Below are positions 57,001 through 64,000 of a stretch of 64,000 nt of DNA, one piece after another. The position numbers and the translations under genes are program-made. A model generated the notes under the pieces. That model was not told where the DNA came from and ran no database searches. It was given only the letters and a program-made list of their open reading frames with translations. Each line of letters begins with the position of its first letter. Position 1 is the first letter of the stretch. This stretch comes from Posidonia oceanica. Taxonomy: Eukaryota; Streptophyta; Magnoliopsida; Alismatales; Posidoniaceae. Location of the stretch: NCBI GenBank assembly GCA_037176725.1, contig JAZBRS010000076.1, positions 119,803,001-119,867,000 of the forward strand. The letters run 5' to 3'.

Positions 57001-57026
57001 AGGGTGAGGGAGAGAGTGGTTCTTAG
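54023..57026 (+). pseudogene. P2: antisense eight-exon plant mobile domain gene in D
   Basis: Exons by splice consensus: 54023-54631, 54708-55354, 55426-55599, 55681-56166, 56242-56336, 56410-56449, 56523-56693, 56769-57026. Exon 1 is Ala/Glu/Gly-rich and acidic. Exons 2-4 carry the PMD core: FLSIPDFPLCLMFLEAVVEWW, GEFVLSLEDMVRRTSL, VTGRPVTGRV, then ADLERVGEYAWGAASLAQLY, MWAWDHF, and GRVLRQLGRRQ. Exons 5-7 predict a coiled coil (ELKEQVGDF, RELEQQVADRDAEI); exon 8 is Ser/Pro-rich. The frame is broken: TAG at 54440, 54539, 54629 and 55140 and others, mostly CAG-compatible, plus a frameshift between 55142 and 55226. Exon 2 ends at CAG|GC, a GC donor or decayed GT. Start 54023 is the first in-frame ATG after a stop at 53942. 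Known plant PMD proteins can act in silencing; this one's role is unknown. Confidence 0.7.
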
Positions 57027-57495
57027 TTCTTGTACTTCAGGGGTATGCCCCGGTGATCTTGTAGAATATATTTTGGAATGATATAGATTTCTGCGCACTT
57101 AGCAAAACTTATCAAATGTCTCTTTTGAAATACCTTTCTCGGAGTTAAAATGAACTTAAGTGACCAATATAGTAAAATAATGGCCTTTAATTCAAATTAA
57201 CTTGACACCAGCATATTCATATGAAATAATATGCAAATGACATAGTTATAAAGAAAGATTTTACCTAGAGGCTTTAAAATCAAGTTTTGAAGTTGTTGAC
57301 GCCTTAGCGAGTCATTAACTTGATGAAATGAATAACCAGTGATTCTGAATGCCCGGATGTCCAAAAAAATATGAAACCACCGCTCACACGTGTACTTCAA
57401 CTTAATTAAACCTCTAGGACTGATAAAAAAGGTTTATGCAACTTAACCACAGATTAGAGGGAGCTTCAGCCAAGTTCAGTGACCTAAGTCACTGA
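57027..57495 (+). other. Spacer between P2 and the P3 promoter
   Basis: AT-rich and non-coding. No AATAAA is seen soon after P2. No repeat or RNA gene was recognised. Confidence 0.3.
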
Positions 57496-57499
57496 TAAA

Positions 57500-57640
57500 A
57501 TGTTATACGCCACATCTAGTGCGGATAACGTTATCCACTGAGTTTTCTGCGTCCAACGCTGGAAAGCTGATTTGAACGTTATACACCTGATATGGCGCAG
57601 ATAACGTAAGACACGCCATCCCCCACGTACAACGAAGCGA
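57500..57640 (+). promoter_or_regulatory. CGTNNNACG module upstream of P3
   Basis: Exact sites are at 57550 (CCA) and 57626 (ACA), with one-mismatch copies at 57501, 57522, 57577 and 57605. TATAAAA follows at 57745-57751, about 110 bp from the last site. Confidence 0.55.
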
Positions 57641-57744
57641 GCCCAGAATTTTTTCTTTCCTTTCCTGTTCTTGGCTAATCTTCTGGAATGTTGCAAAATT
57701 TTCTCAATGCTCGCGTGGAGGATCTCCGACGGTCTTCCTATGCT

Positions 57745-57751
57745 TATAAAA
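57745..57751 (+). promoter_or_regulatory. TATA box of P3
   Basis: GCTTATAAAAGCCTGGCC is a strong plant TATA context, 83 bp before the chosen ATG at 57828. Confidence 0.6.
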
Positions 57752-57827
57752 GCCTGGCCACCTCTTGGGATGCATACACCTTGTTCCTTGTATTCTTGCA
57801 TGTGTTGGTGCACTTTCCTTTGCTCTT

Positions 57828-59186
57828 ATGGCACCCAAACTGATCTCTCACGTTTCCATGACCAACAGGAAAGGAATCGTGACCCCCTTGGAGGAAATCA
57901 AAGGTCACATGATGTCAAACATCAAGGCTGGAAAGGCATGTGTTGGTATTTTCCTTTGTTCTTCCTTTCTTTCTTCCTTGTTTTAACAATCACTCCTTTG
58001 CTTTTATCTACAGGAAATCATCAATTTTACAAAGATGCCATGCTTTGACAACGATTTCCCATATAATTCTCCTTGGGTAAAGGAGTTTGCAGCTTGGGCT
58101 CAGGAGAAGAAAGCGCTCCTAACAGACACATGCTTTGATGGCTTCCTAGATCTATTGGGCACTGACTTGGACTGGCCCTTGCTTCATGCTTTGTGCACAT
58201 TCTGGAGTTCTCAGACCCACACTTTCTTCTTTGGGGGCTGTGAAATGACTATTCTGGTGGAGGAAGTTTAGAGCCTCCTCAATGCTTCCCAGCCTAGGAT
58301 TCCTTGGTTGGATGTTGATATTCCGTTGCCCTATGGAGAAACTGACATGTCAGTGCTTCATACTCATGTTTTTGCAGCTCCACCCAACTATCTTGTGCTC
58401 AAAGGCCGCTGACTTGATTCGGCGCATCTGTATTACAGCTTCCTTTGGTTTCAAGATTCCACCTCTGAAGCTCAGTTGAAGGTCTGTCTGTATCTGCTGA
58501 TTGGGGGCCTCACTCTATTTGTCACCAAAGGCTTTACCTTGGATGTGTACCACGCTGAGTTCCTTGTGGGGCTTATTGAACCGTGCTGGCATTCCCCCTC
58601 AGTGGCCATTCTTGCAGCGACATATATTGGCTTGACGAGTGTTGCAGCCGGTGGGGATTTTATGGGCTTTCCCTTCCTTCTTTCCAGGTGGTTGAGCACG
58701 CACCTCCTGAGGATTGGTCCTGCGAAGACGAATTTCATTGAAGAATGGGTTTGTCTTCTGTCCTCGGCTCCTGTCAGTGTATATACCCGCTCCATGCAGT
58801 ATGGTCGCAAACACCAAGCACGAGGGCTTCCAGTCGAGCTAGAGCTGATCAGGCCCACCCATTTTGTAGTGTATAACTCATGCCGTTGTTGTGAGATGGT
58901 GGGGCACAAGAAAGATGTACCGCCTCTGCTAAGCTCTATCCCTCGTATCTAGACTCGGGAGCGTGGTTCGCCGACTGATGCAGTGACGGTGTATTATATC
59001 CAGGCTCTGTGGACCGCCTTGGAGCGCCATGATCACTCAGACGGGACTCTCTTCACTCCTTTGACCTGCTGTCTACTCCGGAGAGATGCGCACTGGAACT
59101 TGTATTCTAAGCTGTTACCTAAGCCCAAGGAGTGGGTTGAGGAGACTGGCGTGCTACGCAAAAAGAGGAAGAGGCCAATCAAATAG
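57828..59186 (+). pseudogene. P3: antisense PMD/DUF7745-like gene in D
   Basis: Exon 1 is 57828-57935 (36 codons, MAPKLISHV... ending AGK). A 78-bp intron ends at TTTTATCTACAG (AG 58012-58013). Its donor is AAG|GCATGT, so it is either a GC-AG intron or a mutated GTATGT. Exon 2 is 58014-59186 in one frame with no frameshift but three stops: TAG 58269-58271, TGA 58410-58412, TAG 58950-58952, all CAG- or CGA-compatible. Blocks shared with P1: HTFFFGGCEMTILVEEV, IGGLTLFVTKGFTLDVYHAEF, GFPFLLSRWLSTHLL. The C-terminus is LRKKRKRPIK, a likely nuclear signal; AATAAA is at 59240. It is the best preserved of the three. I chose ATG 57828 because it lies downstream of the TATA; an upstream in-frame ATG is at 57765. 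Confidence 0.68.
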
Positions 59187-59239
59187 GCATATCTTGTAGT
59201 TCATTTCATTTTTGGACCATGTATTTTTATTTTTCAAGG

Positions 59240-59245
59240 AAATAA
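59240..59245 (+). terminator. Poly(A) signal of P3
   Basis: GGAAATAAAAATC lies 54 bp after the P3 stop in T-rich sequence. Confidence 0.45.
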
Positions 59246-59369
59246 AAATCTCTTTCTTATTTCATCTCTATTCACTTGCTTTGGACTGTGTTGAGTTTAG
59301 AAATACTCCCTAGTGGCTTTGGCATTGGATCAAGGGCCCTTTATCAGAATACTGCAGCTTAAGTCACTG

Positions 59370-59470
59370 TTAAAACGTAAGACGCCTGATATCCTACGTC
59401 TAACATTCTTCTCTTGGTCGTTATGTGCTGTAGATGGGGCGTCCAACATTAGATGCTGAGATTTGCCTGT
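59370..59470 (+). promoter_or_regulatory. Fourth CGTNNNACG module, gene displaced by E
   Basis: An exact site is at 59376 (AAG), with one-mismatch sites at 59397 (CTA) and 59440 (CCA). Only about 70 bp of D remain before element E begins at 59540. By analogy with P1-P3, a TATA and a fourth antisense gene would continue on the far side of E. Confidence 0.45.
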
Positions 59471-59534
59471 TTAACGCCTCTGAATGATTTTTATGCATAA
59501 TCTTGGCAAATTTGTTATTTCCATCTAGGGTTAT

Positions 59535-59539
59535 CATTG
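59535..59539. other. Putative target site of element E
   Basis: CATTG precedes the LTR end. The second copy should lie beyond the window at E's other end. Confidence 0.4.
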
Positions 59540-62317
59540 TGTAGCGATCCTGATCGGAATCAGGCTCGCTATTAGCGGCGATTGGATCCGAGGAAGAGGC
59601 TCAACTCGAAAACACTTAAAATCAAGGAGAAAAGAGAAAGATAAGACAAATCAGAGTCGCCACCATGTCCATTAACGGGAGACAAGGAAAATCGGGGGAA
59701 ATGCGTGAATTAACACGCAAAACCAAGCAAGAAATGCAAAGCAAAGCAATGCAAAGGAAACAAATGCAAATACATGCAAAAGAGATGACTCTAGCCTAGG
59801 ATAAGGGCAGTATGGTCATTGCGGGCCAAAAGACAGGGCAAGGACTCCTGTTACGTGCGGGGAAGGTGTTAGGCACCCCCGACACGCCCGAGAATCGGTC
59901 TTTCTAGGCTTACGCTCGCATACGCAGGGAAATGCAGGATTGAATGCCTATGTGCCTATGAATGCCTAAATGAATGCTCAAGGTGTGCTCTAAGTGGAGA
60001 GATGCAGGGCAAGGAAGTAAACGTGCTGTGTTCCGAACCGGGCGAAACCTGGCTCGTGAGAACTCCAGGCAGTAAGCATCACAGCCCTATATGCAAATGC
60101 AAGCGAAAAAAGCAAAACAACGGCAAAACCATGCAATGCGATCGACATGCAAGAGAAAATGGCGTAAAGCACGCAAAACGAGGCAAAAAACAAGAAAGCA
60201 TGCAAAACGGTGCAAAAAGACAAGGTCGGCACGCAAAACGGGCGAGAAAGCAAGGCGGCATGCAAATCGGTGCAAAAGAGGATGATGGGCATGCAAAACT
60301 GTGCCAAAAACAGGGTGAGCGAGCAAAACGACGCGAAAGACAAAGTAGGCACGCAAAACGGTGCCAAAACGAGAGCGGGCACGCAAAACAGTGCCAAAAG
60401 CTGCGAGATAAAACCTCGGAAAAGCAGTGCGAATGCAAATGCAAGGAAAAGATTAGAAGCAGTAAAAGGAGAAGCAGAACAGCGCATGTGTGAGAACAGG
60501 TGCTGTTCGGGGCCACACAGAGTAGGTGTGAAGACCTACAAAGGGGAGAGTGAGCAAACGGGGGGATTGCCACCTCTTTTGCGACCATTTCCCGCTAAAC
60601 CGTTCCACGGTGTGTCTCGCACGCTGCCCAAAGCTCGCGATGCGATCGGATCGTGGAAAAGGGGGAAGAAAGTCACATTAAGTGGTGAATCCAGGGAAAA
60701 CTCAACACAAAACGCCCAAGAGTACGCGAAACAGGGATCTGAGTTGATAGACAAGAAGAGGAGGTCCTATTCTACATGCTCAAAGAGACAGAAATCGAAA
60801 ACGAGGAAAACTATGCAAATGGCATGCAAATGAATGCAATGCAGGAGTTCAGGAGGATATACCTGGAAATCCGGGAGCCTGATCTGAGATCTGCTTGGTC
60901 CATGCTGAAGAGCGCTTCGCTGCGGTCGCCTAGGCAGCTTACTTGAGAAGATCAAACGGCCGGATCGGAAGATACGCAACTTCAAGACAGGAGGGCCATT
61001 TTGGGTTGATTAATGTGTTTTGGGCTTGATTAGGGTTTTAGGGTTTTGGTTTTGCTTTTAATTAGTTTTCACTTGATTAAATGTTTGTTAAACCTTTTTT
61101 AAATTGTTTTTAAAAATTGTGTTTCCCTTGTTGGACACTTAGGATATTGATTAGGATTTTTTAGGATTTATTTTAGTATTAATCAGGGTTGTTTTCAGGT
61201 TTTTAAGTTTTAGTCTTCTTAGGGTTTTTTCCTCTCTTAAGTCTTTTAAATTATGCTTTGATTTTTATTTGTTGATTTTTCTTGAAGTTTTTAGTTAGAT
61301 TTTTCTGGTTTGATGGGGTGTTTTTAAGTCTTTCTTAATGTGTTTTTCTTTTCCTTTTAATTAAGCTTTTTAATTTGTTTTTTTTTTCTTAGGTTTGTTA
61401 GGTTAAGTCTTTTGCTTCTTTAATTACTTGTTTTAATGTTTGTTTTTTGATTCTTCTTTTTAGGGTTTGTTTTTTAATTCTTCTGATGGGGTTTTTACTC
61501 TTGGTGGGTTCTGATTTCATTTTAGTTTTTTTTCTTGATTTTTCAGTGTTTTCTTTTGATTTGTTTTGCATTTTTTAGCTTACATGCTTGGTTTTCCTTT
61601 TAGCTTGATTTAGTTAAGTTTAGGTTTTTAATTGCTTGTTTAATGTTTTTTAATTGTTTTTCTTAGGGTTCTAATTTGTTTCTCTTATGTTTTGGGGTTT
61701 TATAGATTTTTAGGGGTTTTTATGGATTTTTGCAAGAGAAAGAAAGGGGAAAAGAGAAAGAAGAAGAGAAGGGAAAAAGGAAGAATAAAGGGAAAAGAGA
61801 TGAGTTGAAGGAAAAGGATTTTTTTGAAAATTAAGGAGGGGATGAAAAGAGAGATGATAATCAGGAGAGAGAAACTGATAATCCTGGAGAGAGAAAAGGA
61901 TAATTTGGGTGAATGGAGGTCTTAAAGGTCTTGGAATGGGATGAAAATTGGTGAGTGGGCAGTCTAGGATTTGAGGTGTTGGTTCTGAAGTTTTGGTTTG
62001 ATTCTAAGAAGGTTTTGGAGGGGTTTTAAGGTGTAGAAAAAGGATAGTTTTACCTAGGTTTTCTAGGGTTTTTGGGAATGGTCTAGGTTTGAAAGTTTCT
62101 AAGTTCTTGGGTAGGTTTGCTAAGTGGGTGTTGGTGGGTTTTCCTATGGATTTTGGTTAGGTTTTGAGCTTGGGAAGAGGGGTAAAGGCTTAGGTCAAGT
62201 TTGCTTGGTTTTGAAGGGTAAAGAGGAGGGTTAGGGTTTGGTTTGTTTTGGGTTTGAGTCCAGCAATCACTAGGAGGGCTCCAAGTGGTCCAAGCCTGCC
62301 AAGATGGGGTGTCAACA
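59540..62317 (-). repeat. 3' LTR of element E with internal deletion
   Basis: It starts (minus) TGTTGACACCCCATCTTGG and ends GGATCGCTACA, but is only 2,778 bp. Relative to C, about 2.9 kb (C positions 18467-21365) are missing. The junction at 60994-60998 is GGCCA, which is present at both C breakpoints. The lost segment holds the TATA candidate, the GC-rich zone and the GCATTTTAG array. The 32-bp array (about 60140-60410) and conserved block remain. Confidence 0.88.
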
Positions 62318-62330
62318 GATGCCCCTCCCT
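62318..62330 (-). other. Polypurine tract of element E
   Basis: The minus strand reads AGGGAGGGGCATC directly before TGTTGACACC, identical to C. The 12-bp inverted repeat around it is also kept (AGATGGGGTGTC at 62302-62313 on the plus strand, GACACCCCATCT near 62373). Confidence 0.8.
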
Positions 62331-62880
62331 GAGCAAGGTCAAGCGGAGTGAGGCCGCTGCTCAGGGTTGACAAGACACCCCATCTGACCGGCGGGAGCAG
62401 CGATTTGCTATGGGCGTGAGCTACTTATTCGGCGGATGCACCGAAGATCGTAGCCCGTTGCCGCATTGCAAAATGTAGGGTGCAGATGGATGAATGCTAG
62501 GTGTGCAATGCGTGCTAATGCAAATGCAATGCAAGAGTTAGTACAAAAGTTAGCCAATTAGAAGGAAATGCTGATGCTGTGCAAGTGAGGTCAATGATAC
62601 TAAAGTAGTATGCAATGCTAGCTGAGAAGATGTAGAGATGATGCAAGAGAAAAAGCCAAATGGATGCGATGTGGCGCAAGGATCTGGCAGGAAAGCCAGA
62701 CTTGCGCGACAAAGCAAGGGAAAACAGGGTGCAGCTCGTCCCCGCCCGGGGAGCAAGCTAGCAAAAGAGAAAAGAGGGGTGCGAGGGGAGAGAGGCCAAC
62801 TCTCCTATCGCAAAAAAAGGAGGTGCATGACTTTGCCTTCCTGGGGCAAGGTCACGCCAAAAAGGGTGATAAGGTGACGG
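62331..62880 (-). other. Pre-PPT segment of element E
   Basis: Counterpart of 38640-39196 in C, on the minus strand, with small indels. No coding frame is shared in a way that suggests selection. Confidence 0.55.
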
Positions 62881-64000
62881 GCTTATCGTCCGGATAGTTT
62901 ACGGTCCTATCAACCGGGAGTGATAGTTTAGGTTATCAGCCTGGAGTGATAGTTTAGGTTATCAGCCTAGAGCAGTTGTGAGTGATAGTTACTGGATATC
63001 AGCCGTATAACATGGTTGTGTGGGATAGTTTACAGTCCTATCAACTGGCGGATAGTTTACAGACCTATCAACTGGCGGATAGTTTACAGACCTATCAACT
63101 GGCGGATAGTTTACAGACCTATCAACTGGAAGCCACAAACCATGAGTGATAGTTACTGGGTATCAGCCGTATAATGCAAATGCCAGATAATTTACAGTCC
63201 TATCAACTGGAGCGATAGTTTACAGACCTATCAACTGGCGGATAGTTTACAGACCTATCAACTGGCGGATAGTTTACAGTCCTATCAATTGGAAACGGCA
63301 TTGCGAGGGACAGTTACTGGGTGTCAGCCGTATAACATGATTGCGCGTGATAGTTTAGGATATCAGCCTAGCGATAGTTTACAGTCCTATCAACTGGAAC
63401 GATAGTTTACAGCCCTATCAACTAGCAGATAGTTTACAGGCCTATCAACTGGAACGCGCAATGATGAGGGATAGTTACTGGATATCAGCCGTATAATGCA
63501 ATTGCTGGTGATAGTTTAGGATATCAGTCTAACGATAGTTTACAGTCCTATCAACTGGTGGATAGTTTACAGACCTATCAACTGGCGGATAGTTTACAGA
63601 CCTATCAACTGGAAACCGCAATTGCAAGGGACAGTTACTGGATGTCAGTCGTATAACACAACTGTGGGCCAACCATGGATCGGCCCAGATGATAGTTTAG
63701 GTTATCAGCCTGAGAGTGCTTGATTGTTGATAGTTTAGGATATCAGCCTGAGAGTGCTTGATTGTTGATAGTTTAGGATATCAGCCTAAGAGTGCTTGAT
63801 TGTTGATAGTTTAGGATATCAGCCTGAGAGTGCTTGATTGTTGATAGTTTAGGATATCAGCCTGAGAGTGCTTGATTGTTGATAGTTTAGGATATCAGCC
63901 TGAGAGTGCTTGATTGTTGATAGTTTAGGATATCAGCCTGAGAGTGCTTGATTGTTGATAAGCGGGGACGAGATCATGATGAGAGTTATTGCTAAAGAGG
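62881..64000 (-). repeat. GATAG...CTATC hairpin array of element E
   Basis: Reversed counterpart of 37761-38650 in C, with units such as GATAGTTTACAGACCTATCA. At 63711-63960 it has about seven copies of a 38-bp unit containing GTTGATAGTTTAGGATATCA, against two or three related units in C, so this part has expanded in E. From 63966 the 36-bp array begins. Confidence 0.85.

Larger units (their letters stand above)
48044..59539 (-). mobile_element. Element D: 3' part of a Tat-like element with antisense genes
   Basis: Read on the minus strand, GGAGGGGCAATC (PPT) is followed by TGTAGATACCTC (LTR start at 49321), the same layout as C and E. The LTR runs left to about 48044, where B resumes. The internal region runs right through four arrays and three plus-strand (antisense) genes, P1-P3, to 59539, where element E interrupts it. 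Gag-pol of D would lie beyond E, outside the window. Extra ORFs in sense or antisense between pol and the 3' LTR are known in the Tat lineage. Three in one element would be unusual. The alternative is several separately captured or inserted host genes. Confidence 0.6.
59540..64000 (-). mobile_element. Element E: 3' part of a C-like element
   Basis: On the minus strand it reads 3' repeats, PPT (62318-62330), then an LTR from 62317 to 59540. The LTR ends, PPT, pre-PPT segment and hairpin array match C closely. The coding region and 5' LTR lie beyond position 64000. It is inserted in D. Confidence 0.88.

Overview
This is plant nuclear DNA made almost entirely of nested, very long Ty3/gypsy LTR retrotransposons of the Tat/Ogre type. 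The diagnostic signs are an Arg-tRNA-type primer-binding site (core TGGCGACTCTGCTGGGGA), LTRs over 5 kb, a gypsy RNase H followed by a second archaeal-type RNase H, integrase after RT/RNase H, satellite-like arrays before the 3' LTR, and extra ORFs with plant-mobile-domain (PMD/DUF7745-like) similarity. The species cannot be fixed from the sequence; a repeat-rich angiosperm is the best inference. No rRNA, tRNA, CRISPR array or clearly single-copy host gene was recognised.

Layout. 1-2252: unassigned flank with small repeats. 2253-14221: element A (+), a 5.3-kb 5' LTR, PBS, decayed gag and 3' repeats but no pol. 14222-48043: element B (+), a partial LTR end, PBS, decayed gag and 3' repeats, also without pol. 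B is split inside gag by element C at 17047-45007 (+, 27,961 bp), a complete element with 5,797/5,798-bp LTRs and a perfect CCAGC target-site duplication. C encodes gag, protease, RT, RNase H, second RNase H, integrase and a sense PMD-like ORF, then four repeat arrays, the polypurine tract and the 3' LTR. 48044-59539: the 3' part of element D (-), apparently inserted into B. Its short LTR and four arrays are followed by three PMD-like genes (P1, P2, P3) in antisense, each with its own promoter, introns and, for P1 and P3, AATAAA signals. 59540-64000: the 3' part of element E (-), a close relative of C, inserted into D, with a 2.9-kb deletion in its LTR.

The coding regions are broken mainly by in-frame TAG and TGA. 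In C all eight are one C-to-T step from CAG or CGA, that is, plant CHG or CG methylation sites, and there are no frameshifts in the polyprotein.

The candidates most worth following are: (1) a promoter module rich in CGTNNNACG interrupted palindromes that precedes a TATA box in two LTRs and in front of each antisense gene; (2) the antisense three-gene, intron-bearing PMD cassette of D; (3) arrays of short hairpins in the 3' regions of A, B, C and E with conserved loops and compensatory stem changes; (4) a second PBS copy exactly 141 bp after the first in both A and C; and (5) a 12-bp inverted repeat bracketing the polypurine tract in C and E.
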